From Phytoseiulus persimilis (taxonomy: Eukaryota > Arthropoda > Arachnida > Mesostigmata > Phytoseiidae), in NCBI GenBank assembly GCA_037576195.1, contig CM075102.1:17232745-17296744 (forward strand): a stretch of DNA of 64,000 nt, in the 5' to 3' direction. This document shows, piece by piece, positions 45,585-57,600 of the stretch. The notes beneath the pieces were generated by a model that was given only the letters and a program-made list of their open reading frames with translations, was not told where the DNA came from and did no database searches. The translations under genes and the position numbers were made by a program. Within the stretch, counting starts at the first letter, position 1, and each line of letters begins with the position of its first letter.

Positions 45585-45920
45585 ACCGTCGTCGGTCGCC
45601 GGAGCGATCGAGGTGGCGAGAGGCTTCGCCTCATCAATGTGCTGCGAATCGCCCTCTATCGACAAAAAAATGTGGAAAAACTCGCCGCTCTCCTGAGACC
45701 CGAGCAGGTCGAACAACGACCACGACCAAGTCTCCTTCAGAGGAAAATCCCGCATCGCGAAACAGCAGTACGCCAGCTCTTCAGCTTGCTGAACCCGAAC
45801 GATGCATCAATTAAAGAATACCTCGCGGCAGCAGCACAACACGTGTTCACGCGATCGCACAGCTTTCTGAGTTCTTGCGACTCGCGCGTCTTTCTCCTGA
45901 TGAGAATCGTTCGTATTTAG
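45585..45920 (+). CDS. Open frame of 111 codons, product unknown
   Basis: The frame is open from the TGA at 45582 to the TAG after 45917. It contains VLRIALYRQKNVEKLAALL and later AVRQLFSLLNPNDASIKEYL, leucine-rich stretches with helix-like spacing. It looks more protein-like than most frames here. There are no splice sites of quality at its borders and no ATG near the start, so it would have to be an exon. The minus strand has a shorter open frame over the first half. Confidence 0.18.
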   Translation, partial: TVVGRRSDRGGERLRLINVLRIALYRQKNVEKLAALLRPEQVEQRPRPSLLQRKIPHRETAVRQLFSLLNPNDASIKEYLAAAAQHVFTRSHSFLSSCDSRVFLLMRIVRI

Positions 45921-46197
45921 CTCGGGTTCAATTCAGATCGCCATATCCAGGATCTGTGCAGCAACTCGTTGATCGAAACCCGATCAAAACGTTGACACCG
46001 ACCATAAATCGCTCAAACAGTCCTCTGTTTCATACAAAATTGTGGAAATAGCGCGATCGGAATCGCTGGGCGCGAGTCCAGAGACGTATGAGATTACGCG
46101 GACTATACGGAATGGTTTCTTACCAAAATATATTCCCCCTCGGCCATCTCCCGAGGTGCTCGGATCGTGAACTACAAGCTGCCACCGGACTCCAAGA

Positions 46198-46521
46198 TCA
46201 CCGGGAACATTCTGAGCTTGAACTGTATTGCCGGTGCTGTACTCGACCCACGTACCATCCGCTGTCTCGAGGGACGATTGTTTGAAGGGAGGATTGGCTT
46301 GCTAACTCCAAATTTTCGTGAGATCCGTCAGGCGGACAGCGGCGATTTGGCTCTCGTCGGACGTCCGGAATCACGTTCTCGAAGCCGGGGGAGCTCGGCG
46401 ATCGCAGCGTTGACGACAGCTCGTTCGAGATCATTGACGAACTCATAATTATCGTCATCTGCTTTGAACCACAGCCAATCTCAAGGTCGAAACAGACAAC
46501 AGAACCCTCTTCTGCGATGTG
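46198..46521 (-). CDS. Candidate terminal exon, serine-rich, product unknown
   Basis: On the minus strand the acceptor CATTTTTTTCACATCGCAG is followed by two bases and then 104 open codons ending in TGA. The peptide is Ser-rich (MSSSMISNELSSTLRSPSSP, near its start) with a later TIVPRDSGWYVGRVQ segment. Serine/proline motifs would suit a regulatory or disordered region. A plus-strand frame of 93 codons overlaps almost completely. No upstream exon with a good donor was found; a minus-strand frame at 46638-46889 lies upstream but ends in a stop. Confidence 0.22.
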   Translation of the reverse strand, partial: HIAEEGSVVCFDLEIGCGSKQMTIIMSSSMISNELSSTLRSPSSPGFENVIPDVRREPNRRCPPDGSHENLELASQSSLQTIVPRDSGWYVGRVQHRQYSSSSECSR

Positions 46522-46700
46522 AAAAAAATGCCGAGCACGGTGGGCCCGGATATGTATGGACGCCTTGATTGTGAGCTCGGCGATCTCGCCTGTTTCACGC
46601 CGTCTCTAAAGAGAGTATAGTTTGCGACTTTTTTCGATCAGAAGGGGCTCCACGAACGTGTGCTCATGAGTGAGAATGTGTTGAAATCTCTCGATTTTCC

Positions 46701-46928
46701 ATGGCAGTCGGGCGTAAGATTGGTCGTTTCTTCACTCGTTTGAGATTGAGTGTTCTGATCAAAGAAAACCCTCCTGCCGAGAAACTCTTCCTCCCTCGGC
46801 AGCCCGCTCCGAAGCTCAGCCAACTCGGCGATTGGCTTCTTGGTCCGGAGGGGAGCCCTCCGCGGGGCGACACAAATTTCGATGCCCATGACGCTGTTTT
46901 CATTCTTGATTCTTGGTTCTCGCTCTGA
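46701..46928 (+). CDS. Open frame of 75 codons with ATG in good context
   Basis: TTCCATGGCA gives a favourable start context. The frame reads MAVGRKIGRFFTRLRLSVLI and ends DSWFSL before TGA. It is basic at the start and acidic at the end. The opposite strand also has two open frames here, one of them starting with an ATG in good context, so the strand is undecided. No family is recognised. Confidence 0.15.
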   Translation: MAVGRKIGRFFTRLRLSVLIKENPPAEKLFLPRQPAPKLSQLGDWLLGPEGSPPRGDTNFDAHDAVFILDSWFSL

Positions 46929-49900
46929 CGCGTTCTGGAATCATTCTGGAGAAGTTTCTGCTAAAGTATCCGACTGGGATGTCATCGTCGAGCCTCATCG
47001 GGAGACTGATAGAGAGGAACCGGGGAATCAGTGTCTCGCAGCCCGAAATATGATCACACGACATCAAAGGATAACATCTTCCTCGGTTTCAGAAGAGTTC
47101 TGCTTGGCGGCTCCGCCAGCAATTCCGCCAAAAATCAATCAGCTCCCCCAAAGTTCGGGCTGCCTGCGTACTGGGGAATCGCTCGATCACGTCCCGAGGT
47201 CCACGTGGCACGCGCGTCCTTACATCTGATGGCTCATCTAGTGCGCGAACAGCATCCGTACGTCCCAATCTCGTAGAATCGGGGAGAGAAGTCTGAGTCG
47301 CTGGAATTCCAGAAATATTCCCGCCTTGGAATCCGAGCGGGAATCGAGCTCCTCGATGCGGGCGGAACACGTGGGAAGGGGGGGAGGAGGGTAAAAAACT
47401 GCGATCACTTCCTCTTTGTCTCACCTCGATTCCCTACACCGAAATCTCCAGGCGTCGCGAATTCGTGGAAACGTGAGATGAACCTGGATCAGAGGACGAT
47501 CAGCGAGGGGATAAGACCAGGTGACGTGAGCAAAAGCGTGGTCATCGGTCGCAGCAGACTTCATAAGCCTCCACTTAGCGAGCTTAAGCCTCAGGGTCGG
47601 TTGTCGTTCTCGGCTTAGCGCGAGTTCGAGCGCCCTCTCTACCACGAACGCGAGTCGCTCCTACATCTCAGAGGAAACTTTCATCTCGTTGTGCATAGGA
47701 GCTGAGGGGTCACGGCGCCGGTTCTGGCCTTCTCAAAACCTCGGAGTGAACAGATAACAGACTTCAAAACCTTCCGGATTCCCGGAGCCAAGAGTGAGCA
47801 GAGGAAGACGAGAGGTGGACGGCGATCGATAAAGCGATTGGAAAGTCGTGGAAGTTTCTGCACGGGTCAAAATCGAGTGGTGCGACGGCGACAAGGACAT
47901 GTAGAGCGGAACTCGGAGGGGAAAAGTTCGCTGGCTCGGTGACAATTTGTTACACTCGTCACAGATCGTTCACAAAGACTTTGCCAGCAAGTGGGTTCTT
48001 GGCGACCATTGTGCTCATGACAGATATCCCGAGCTCTACTGGAGAGGCCACGAGCAAAGCCAAGTGTTTCCCAAAGCTTGAGATAATCAATTCCTCTGGA
48101 AATGTCCTCTTTGTCCCCCTCCAAGCTGCTCCTCTGCAGCCCGTTCCGAGACGTTGCGAGCGTACATCTGCTCCCCGCCGATGCTCCATTCATAATCGGC
48201 GTCGTCAACGGCTGCCGAGTTGAAAGCAGCTCCAAGACCGAGGAATAAGACTCTGCATTGACAGTCGGGCTCGGGAATCTTGTCGAAAAACTGCCCTGAC
48301 ATAGAGAAACTTGACTCGATTCATCACCACTCACAAAAACTGCGACAACTTGGGTGGGTTTGGCTTGAGTATTACTGAATACGCCAACTACATAAAAGAT
48401 GCAATACTGTCAAACATCATGGAGGTGAAAAACCGCCACCTAAATTTTCAATACTCATCCTACGGAACGCACCCCCTTCGAGAATGTTGAGAAGTTTGCC
48501 TGAGAACGCGAACGGGATACAGTGAACGTGTCCTTCCTTTGAACAAGGAGGTGTGTGCTTCTCGATCGACGGGCTCGGACATTTTCAGGATGACTTTCGC
48601 TTGAACTATCCAAATATATGACCAGACCACTGAGAGTGATACCCAGCTCGTTGTCGCTTGTTTCATCGCTAACCTAACATAGGAGAAGGCCTCATCCTCG
48701 GTACCGTCCGAGACGTTGGGGCGCCGGTTTCGTCGGAAAATTTCTACATCGGTTCCTCACTGATACCGTCCCATGATTCTTCGAAACCCGATGCGACGTT
48801 TGCAACGCCCCACTGACGCAGCCTGCCATTGCCTGCAGTGGGATTTGTTTTAGTTTAAGACGAAAGCTATGTACAGGCCAAAGATCAGAAAACTCAACGC
48901 TGTTCTATTTCTGAAAGATGACTCTGATCATTCCGAGCCACCGCCACGAATATCCGATACGATCCTCAGGGTTAAGATTCGGCAACTACGCGAGGGTATT
49001 AAGATTCAGTTCTGACGCACAGAGTTCACAAATTACATCAAGACCTCCTCAGACTTTCCCTTCTCAGCATGGGCGACTTTCTTCTATCGATACTGCATCA
49101 AATCAGGCTCTCTCATCATTCTCTCTAATTTCTTGTCCCCCTGAGGGAAGTGAATCTCAGCGCGAAATTCCCTGCATGCGCCATGCTGCGGGAAGGTCAA
49201 GCCGGACATGCTCCCCCGGCTGATGACCGGTTTGAATCTTCCAAGAGTGATTCAACCATTGGGGAGGACCGCTATTCATGGAGCTATTTTCGCTGGATTC
49301 CCATAGACATACCCCAACTAACAACAGCGGAGGATTCACGAATTTCCCGCAAATAATTCGTATCAACTTGCCGTCTATACTTGCGGTTCTGTAATCAACT
49401 ATCGGAATCAGGAAAATCGATGAAACTCATTTCGGGGGTCTCATCAGAAACGAAAGCTACCTGTCAGATCTGAGTCGCGCGTTCCGAACAGTGGAGATAT
49501 CGTGGACGGTTCAAACAGGCATTTTGGCGGAATTCCATTGCCTACCGGAAATTTTCCGTTCAAAGCGGCAGCTCGATCAGGCTACATGTGGAATCGGACT
49601 GTAACTCACTCCTCAAACGTAACTCAAAATCTCGGTCCACTCCGATGTCCCTTGTCGATTCTCAAGCGATCGCTTCTTCGAAAGTTCTCATCCCCAGAAT
49701 CAAGGATCCAGTAGCCGCGTCCTCATTTTGACCGAATGCACGTATCTCTTTCGCTTCAGCTGCTAGCTGGAATCAATGACGAGTGACGCATTTGCTCACC
49801 GCCTCAGGAGCCCCCGAGATTCGGCTCCACTCTTAGACTGAGGAGGTGCAGTTTCGATGAGATATTTGTCAATGAGCCAGTACAAACCCGCAAGAGTTCG

Positions 49901-51053
49901 GGAGAGATGCTCTGAAGCAGAGATAACAGCGAGCCAGTGAATACGTTCAGTTTCCGATGGCTTACACGAGCGGAACTCGGGATAGCTTTGCCGAAAAAGT
50001 TGAGCAGCGGCCTCAACGAGCTCAGATTCCTGAGGCAGCGCCTCCACGGTGCGCAGTCCAATGAGTTCCACTGTAGCTATCTGACTCTAATTTCGACTCG
50101 TTCCTAAGCTGAGCCCCGTCGAAATTCTTTCTCTTCTTGACTCCTTTCGGAAATTCCGCAACCCACGTCTTATCTCCTTCCCACGGATCACTCCTTCCTC
50201 TTCGTGCTCACTGAATCCTCAGCTTCCGCGGACCAACAATGGAGAAAGAAACACGGGGGATCCGAAAGAAACGGGAAACGTTGTTGATCGCAGACAGCGT
50301 CCTTATTTCCTGAGAAAATGTCTCACCCGACCGCAACTATCACGAGCTTTGAATCACCGAACAACGCAGTGGGCGCCGATGGAAGGCCAGGAGAGCGAAT
50401 TTCCGCGAAACGAATCGGAGACAAATCATGTTTGTTCGGCGGAAATCGTGAAAGGCTGCTTGCTGAAACATCGCCGAACAAACATCCAGCAGCGCGCAAG
50501 ATGGAACGTATAGGAAGGTGGGATGACACGTATTGGGGCATCCGGAGAGGCGACCATGAGGGTCGGCAGCAAGGACAGACACCGACGAAGAATACAAATC
50601 ATCGTATCTCCCTCGTCAGCAACAGCGGATCCCGGAGCTCGGAGTTTTCCCAGTATCTCTCGGTCGAAGGAAACTTCACGACGGAGCGGACGTGGTCGGT
50701 ATTCCTTCAAATTGTCGCCGACGGCGACGCGTGGTCCTCTTCCCGGACGAGTTCGGTTCAGGGAAGCCAAGACAGAAGGCTTGTGGGACATTGTGAAGCT
50801 TAAGGCGGACCTGATAACTCGTGAATAATGGCGCATTCAGCGTTGTTTAGTGATACAAAGAGAAAAGTGGTCGCTTTGGGCGATGCTCCTCCTCACCTTC
50901 CCGGTTGGAGTCGACCCCGTTCTCGGCCTCTCGACTGCCCACCGACTCACTCACTGACCCGTCTCGAGGCTTATCATTGCAGCACCGACGGACCCGTCTA
51001 CCGAGCTAATTCCTCCAGCATAGTCAGGCGAATCTTTGTGCTTCTTTCTCCAG
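46929..51053. other. Stretch without a supported gene
   Basis: Open frames reach 161 codons (plus, 50318-50803). In 50320-50830 several frames on both strands are open at once, which reflects low stop density more than coding. No repeats or RNA genes were recognised. Confidence 0.45.
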
Positions 51054-51324
51054 GCTTGCCCCTTCATGGGCCGACCCAGTGATTTCCAGCGCTTAAATCG
51101 ATTCCTCCGTTTGTGCTCAAAACAGGACAGAGATGGACGAAAACGAGGAGAACCCCACTTCTCAGTTCATCGCGAGCACCGCGATGAGTCGGCAGTCGAC
51201 GATCGAATTTCATTGCTTCCTGAAAGACCCGACAGCTCGGCAGAGTCGGCTCCAAGCTCCCGGAAACCTCGCTGCTCGGTCTGGAGACTTCGGAGGCCCT
51301 CGAGTCGGCTCAGTCTTTGTCTGA
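51054..51324 (+). CDS. Candidate exon containing a 63-codon frame from ATG
   Basis: The acceptor TTTGTGCTTCTTTCTCCAG ends at 51053. At 51133 an ATG in good context (CAGAGATGGAC) opens a 63-codon frame (MDENEENPTSQFIASTAMSR at its start) with high C/G third positions, ending in TGA at 51324. The exon is also open in another frame from the acceptor to 51338. The short protein is polar and not recognised. AATAAA near 51647 could serve as a polyadenylation signal. Confidence 0.2.
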
Positions 51325-52203
51325 TAGTCAGGAAGTAGTTCATGATTGTTGAGAAAATCACAGGCCCACGGGGCAGGCAACTATTCGAGAGGCGTCATCG
51401 GAAACCTGCGTCCAAGGAGCCGTGACTTGCGAATCGTTGAACGGTCCATGCTTGCGACGGCCCGATTGATTTTTAAAGTCTCAATCCGATCCGAGGCAAT
51501 TCTCCATCTCCTTCGGCAGGGAGCTGCTCCAAGCGAACCAATGCCGTGAAGGATTCTCCCGTTGTGCCGAGTTTGAAGTTGCCTCCGCAGAAACAGCTTT
51601 TTCTCTGCCACGACGGCAACAGCTTATGATTTCAACAACGAAAAGTAAATAAAATTTGTGTATTCTACCAACACGTTGTGAAAAGTACATCCGAGAGCGA
51701 GTCGGGCTTTGTGTAATCCCCGCAATGTGCTCTGTTTTCTCAGCCGAGGAACTCGGCGGCTACCGAACAGAACCTTGTTGAGATGGTACAAAGCCTGCCG
51801 CGAATATCGCCTCTTTCATTCGGAAACTCTGGCTTCGCCGTCAGGATTCCCGCTGTTCCGAGCGCTGAGAGAACTGATTCAATATTCGAGAGAGAAACAT
51901 GAGGATTCCGGCAACGTAAGTCCTCAATAATCTGAGCAGCTACCCTTTGGGCCTACTCGGTGTCGCGGTTGGATCCCTTCCCTCCCGGGTTATCTTGATT
52001 TCAGGACGACCATATCGGCCGGATTTTGCCAGTCTCGTCCGAGGTTCTCGAGTGATCCTGTGGGATCGCTCGCAGCGCCGGCGACAAGGGATCGGCGCGG
52101 ACCTGAAGATACATGGGTTTGCTCTGTGACCCTATTTTGATGTACGATGTGTATTCGCTCGAACAAAACTCTGATCGAAACCGATCACCTCGCATGTGTT
52201 TTT

Positions 52204-52299
52204 TTCGGTTAGAACCGAATCCCTGGGTAAACATAACATGTATGTCCCCGGTATGACGATTGGTAAACATCCGCTGCCTTGTTTGAACACGGTCAAACA
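52204..52299. promoter_or_regulatory. Cluster of forkhead-like motifs beside a short perfect hairpin
   Basis: TTCGGTT AG AACCGAA at 52204-52219 is a perfect 7-base hairpin with a 2-base loop. GTAAACA, the core forkhead site, occurs at 52227-52233 and again at 52263-52269. A third dyad, TGTTTGA then TCAAACA (52280-52286 and 52293-52299), is an inverted pair with a 6-base spacer. Four related words in less than 75 bases are more than expected by chance, but function is only inferred. Confidence 0.25.
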
Positions 52300-52448
52300 T
52301 GACCAGGGTGATGGGATAATCACCAGGTGGTCGCGAAAGCCTGAGGACACCACAACGCCTAGGAAAACTCACAGATAACAATCTTCCGGGCGGGATCGGT
52401 CTCCGTCAACGTCGGATTCGTCGACGCACGAGAAGAAGGAGGAGGAAC

Positions 52449-52745
52449 ATGCCAAAAGTTGTCCTCCTCGTCCGATGCTCCTTGAGAGGCTTAGCTAGCT
52501 CTCAACGTCAAGGTCAAACACCAGAGGTTGGAGGGAACCAGCAGCAGCGTGCCAAGCAGGGCGAGGGGCCCACGGCTCCCTCTGAAATTTCAATCCAACC
52601 AACAGAGCCCGCTGATGAAGTTCCTCGTCATCATCTCTCTAGCCCCACTCAAACGCGAAAACTGAGCTTGGCTCCTTCCTCCCCGTCCCCTGGGGCCCCA
52701 CACCCTCCCGGGATCTCCGCCGGACCTCAGGTACCGCGTGTCTGA
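52449..52745 (+). CDS. Open frame of 98 codons, Pro/Ser/Gln-rich, from ATG
   Basis: GAGGAACATGCC is a good start context. The frame begins MPKVVLLVRCSLRGL and becomes low-complexity (NQQQRAKQGEGPTAP, then SPTQTRKLSLAPSSPSPGAP), typical of disordered protein segments in eukaryotes. A CAG/GTACCG donor-like site lies just before the stop, so it could be a first exon. The segment before the ATG is open in another frame with an acidic, serine-rich peptide. No family is recognised. Confidence 0.18.
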   Translation: MPKVVLLVRCSLRGLASSQRQGQTPEVGGNQQQRAKQGEGPTAPSEISIQPTEPADEVPRHHLSSPTQTRKLSLAPSSPSPGAPHPPGISAGPQVPRV

Positions 52746-55700
52746 GGAGCTGAGACTCCAACGTATCGCATGAACGGCCTCAGTGTGACGCAACGCTGCC
52801 TTTGCGCTGCGGATGACCAATGAATGACTACGATGACCGTTCCGGACGTTCATCAACGAGGATACTAACTCGTCCTCGTCGTTGTCAGAGGAAGCGGTGA
52901 ACGGTATCCGAACTAATAATGGTCACGGTCAAGTTGGCCCCCTCTCTATTGTTGTATATTGACCAACGGAGAACAGTGTTCCGGCCAGCCGGAGAAGACT
53001 CGCATCGGCAAGAAATCTTGATGATCTTGGGCGTCCAACATCTGTCGACCTCTCCGCACCATCTGTCCCTCCCAAAACATCTACCGTTTGCCGATGTGAG
53101 AGACAGCTCCGGCCAGACACCAGAAGCTTCTCCATCAGGCTGTTTCCTCGAGAGCGGAATTCTCGCTCGACTGAGAGTGACGGGCCGAGAACCGAAGATT
53201 CCCGATTCGTGCGATGGGATGTCGTGCATTCGGAGTCGAGACCAACAATTACCTCGGCACGAACGTCACTCGGAACTTCGTCACTCAAAGGATCTTCTCC
53301 CATTCCCAACTCCATGGAGGGGTGTGGAGCGCGCTCGCCAGAAGCTTGAATCAACGCACAGCAGTTTTCGAGCGGTGGCCTCGAGCTCGAATTCCAGCTC
53401 GCGCGGCCCGCGGGAGGTCATAACATTGTTTCATTGACACGAGGCCGGCGAGGCTTGTTCACCAAAGAGTATTTACGACGGTACATGCGGAGCAGTTGGG
53501 ACTCGTTGGAAACACAGCTGCTCCTAACGATCATCCCCTGGCTGCTTGCCCACCCGCTTGCCCGTCCGTCCGCACGCCCGCCCGCCCGCCGGTTCGTTCC
53601 TTTGCTCGCGGGGTAAGCGAGTGCCACGTTTTGTTCTTCTCCGCTAGCTGGTTCGGGCGGCCGGCGGAACCCTCTCACGGCAGTCTACTCACCCATCCAA
53701 CTCACCGGTGTCCTGATTCCGCAGCAGATAGCGGCGAGTCTTAGCCCACAAACGACTCCGATATCCGAATCGGAGCGCGCTGCTCGATTGTCTCGGATCG
53801 ACGTGCGGCGGCGGCTTCAAGGAACGCGGAGAACGAAGAATCTTTACGGGCCACTTTTGCTTCGTCGTTTTCTGAAGTTGTTTCGGAATATTCCGTCCAC
53901 ACGATCCTCTGCGTCTCTCTCGTGGGTCGGGGACGTTTCAAGTTGCCGGAATTCGGCCGCAGCTCCAACCGGGGAGCCCTGAGAACCGGGGACGCTTGAA
54001 TTCTCCCCGAATCAGTTCGAATCGATGCGGAAGACCACAACCGTGAAGATCGCGGTTGCACCTCAGCGGACCTCTTCAGGAAGCGCGTGAGACATTTTCA
54101 CTCGGAACGCTATCGGCATTCGCGATCGAACTCACCGGCTCGGTCATCCCCCCAGATGATCAATAGCCTCCTTCCGACTTTCTTCGAAGAGCTTGGTGGT
54201 CGATGTTACGAAGTTGCTCGCAGTTCGTTTGCATACTTAATGGAATGCAATCTTCATGGGATGACTCAATGCCGGCAGCTCCGTTATTCAAGAGCCGATT
54301 GTTGACTGCATATGGTAATCGCCGGTCGCGGGATAAATCCGCTTCACGGCTGTTCGCACCGCCGGATCGATGAGGCTTGAAGTGACGCCCGCACGGTTTC
54401 CGGGCCTGCGGCTTGAACTCAGTATCGAACCCCTGAGTTCAGCGTCCCGCCGCTGTCGGAGCGCGCGAACCTCAACAGAAACGCTGGGCGCGGAGTATTT
54501 TTTCCGCCTCCTGATCGGTGTAAAGTAAACAGATTTCGGGGCGCGCGAAAGCAACGGAGCCGCTTCGTCATCGTTACGGAACTGCTTCCGGATACGCTTC
54601 ATAACTCTCGGAATTATCTACTCGGTCGCGAGCGGCTCCCGGGGCGGAAGCCACTTGAGTCCGCTGATTAGCATGCAGCGTGCATGTCATGCTTTGTTTG
54701 GAATAGGATGGCCATCGTGCACGACAGGCGCGAACTTGTGAGCGAGCAATCTGAGCGGTCATTCCTTAGTTCCACGATCTCATCACACATGAATATTTAA
54801 TGGAGCTAAGATCAGCAGGCGTCCGCACTTGTCCCCGGCCTATGTCGGAGAGGCTTGTCCTCGGCCGCGACGCCTGTAAACATACCCAGGCACATACATA
54901 GGGGCTCGCTGTCACTTGCAGTGAATGGTCGTCATCGGCCTGTGTTTGGGGCAACTGCGGACGAGGCAGCTGCGAGGCGGGGAGACGGTAGTCGTGCATT
55001 GTCATCGCGGATGCCTCGGTCAAGTTTTTTGCTGCGGTGATTCGGGGACTCGAGATGGATGAACATTTAACGATATGTCTCCTTTCGGCTCAGTCTGCCT
55101 CGAATCCATTAATCTGCACAGTGTGTGTTGTCTCCCCGTCTCGGAACGCGACCCGAAAGTTACGGTGGCCGTGTTGGCGGAACAAACGATGTTATCGCAA
55201 TCGGAATCCCACCCAACCGGGAGAGCAGGGCCGTCCCCATGCCGCGTGGCCTCCCCCCCCCCAAACCAAATCCCCATGCACCACCTACAGAACCCTTCTC
55301 GCACGTCGGAAGTGGTGGGCGGAGGATGTCCACCTCCCCCCAGGAGCCTTATTCCCATCGACCCTGAGACTTTCCCATTACGAATTGAAGGAAACTGCCG
55401 CGTTCCTACGAGTCTTGATCGTGGTCTTTTCGGGTGATTGTTCGCTGGAAGGGACGAGCAAGCCTTCATCCTTGTGTATGAGCTTGCTGGGGATGACCGG
55501 TGGGAATCGGGCGTGATTCATTTGGGCTCCGAAGTGAGCAGAAATCGGGGAGAATCCGCTTGGAGCGAGTCGAAAGATCAGGTGAAGCGCATGACTCGTA
55601 ATCTCCCGATATTGTGAGCTTCTGAGTTCTTCCCACGCCTCCCCGAGAACTTTCACAGGAGCCGGAGCATCGAGATCATCACTCCTTCACATTTAAGGCA

Positions 55701-57600
55701 TGTGAGAATTCCGGGCGAGTCGATGCTGGGTTTTTAATGTGAAGGGAGACACGCACCAGTTTCGGCTCCGAAAGGTCTGCTCACCTGCCTTCCGACCCGG
55801 GTCGCGTGCCGAGTGCACCCCAACGCCCCGACTCTGCGCACGTTGACGTCAAAAGTAGGGTTTCGACTGCCTGGGCTGATTATGGGGATCGTCTAGCTGA
55901 CAGACTGACTGAGCGGGCGACCGGCCGGTCGGTCGATAGGCCGACCGATCGACTGACAGCCCGACAGCAAAGCAAGCCCGCACGCAGTCGCCGCTGCCAA
56001 GGTCGACTTCATTCAAGGCCGACTTCTTCTTTATGGCTCTCTTCAACGTTTTTGTTCGCGTCTCGAGTGGAGTCATCCCCGCGGGACTCTCGAGATGCGC
56101 AGGATGCTTCGCTGCCTCGGTCCTCGCTCGGAAAACGCTCTCAGCACATCTGGGCCGTCCTGTAGAGTCCCTCACTGCAGAACTGGAGTCGGCTCTGTTA
56201 GCCTCTGCCGAGGAGGATTTTCCCGAAACTGGGAGCGAACGCCTTCGATCCGTCGGGATGGAACCGGCGGAGGCTTTTGCGCGCGATCGATCATCAAGAT
56301 ATTTGCTGCTGCTTCCACTAACGGTTTCGTGATCTCTGAGAGTCGCTTCGCGAAGGAGTGAGCCGCATTTTTGAAGTGTCAGCAACGAACGTTGCCATCC
56401 TCGCTCTCAACGCACGTAGAGCGTGGCCAGGGCCTCTTGCCCCGTCATGGACAATGCGCCCACCTGGTCAGGCATTCATGAAGTCTGGCAGTGATTGAAG
56501 TGCACCCCGCCTCAAATTCTTCCTGGCTCTCCCGCAAAGCCCACTCAACGCCTCTCCATCCGAGGAGGGCAACGGCGGCACGGCAACAGTAGTCACTCAG
56601 GCACTCACTCGGATGCCTGCACTCTCGCTCGCACAACTCAAGGCCAAGTGAAGGGCGGGGAGGCAGGCAAAAACTTTTTTTTTGTTGCGGAAGAGGCTTT
56701 CCACTTTTATTTTAATGGTCGGTCAGGGGGCTGGGGAAAGAGCGACATCGGCACGAACCTCGTGTAACCACAGAAGTTGTTCTTCAGAGCTAACTGCTTG
56801 GCCTGTAATGAGACTGTATTTCGCAATTTACAACCTCGTTTTGCACTTGACAGACTTTCTCGACACGCGAACACAGTCTCTCGACAAGTAGGAGGAACAG
56901 GGCAACGATGACGGCCGGCGTCGACAACGGCCGTACCGAAGGGGGCGAAGCCGAGCGAGGAGAACACGGGACGAGCACAGGCGAGAGTTGTCGCCAGCTT
57001 GCGTGGGCTGCCGGCTGGAGACCGGAATCAAACCTCGGCTGTTTTTTGAATTTTCTCCGTGTATTCCCCTGACCACGCGGCCCTGCGTGCATCGATTCTG
57101 CAACAATGAGATCCGCGAACTGAAAGATGTCATTCGATCACGGGGAAGCGAGAAGGAAAAAATGAACACACGAAACGCGCAGCGCAGAGGACGGAGTGAC
57201 ACCGAAATCGACAACTGCGTCGACACGGGCTCCGGGAAACTGACAGCACTCCGGCAGCGCCAGTCATCGCCTCTGATGTCGTCGCCACCTTCAGCAGAAA
57301 GGAGAATGACTCCAAATGTGTCCTGGATTCGGGGGCTTCTCCCAACATCATCGGTACACGGCACCAGCGTCATCATCCTCCATCATCATTTACATCATGG
57401 AAGGCGTTGCCATTACGACTGCCAATTCCACCGTCTCCATGACGAATTTGATTATCGCCACGCTTCATTTCGTCCGCGATCGCGATTACCATCTCAAGAG
57501 CTCCAACGGAGGACGGAGTGAAGCGGCCATCTTTCGCGGGCAACTTTCTCGTCTCCCGAACGTCCTCCCTGACGATAACGCTGAAAGAGGGATTCCGTGA
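52746..57600. other. Stretch without a supported gene
   Basis: Frames of up to 182 codons (minus, 56828-57376) overlap plus-strand frames of up to 177 codons (56988-57521). CCGC and GACT type tetranucleotide tracts occur at about 53555-53595 and 55885-55975. The latter contains a small inverted repeat (CGGTCGG at 55926-55932 with CCGACCG at 55941-55947). Confidence 0.45.

Noticed and set aside
46440..46482. Minus-strand peptide DWLWFKADDDNYEFV resembling the DxD motif of family 31 glycosyltransferases
   Set aside because: A stop lies directly before it, no acceptor fits, and the sequence after it does not continue the family pattern. The other minus-strand frame, with a good acceptor, explains the region better.
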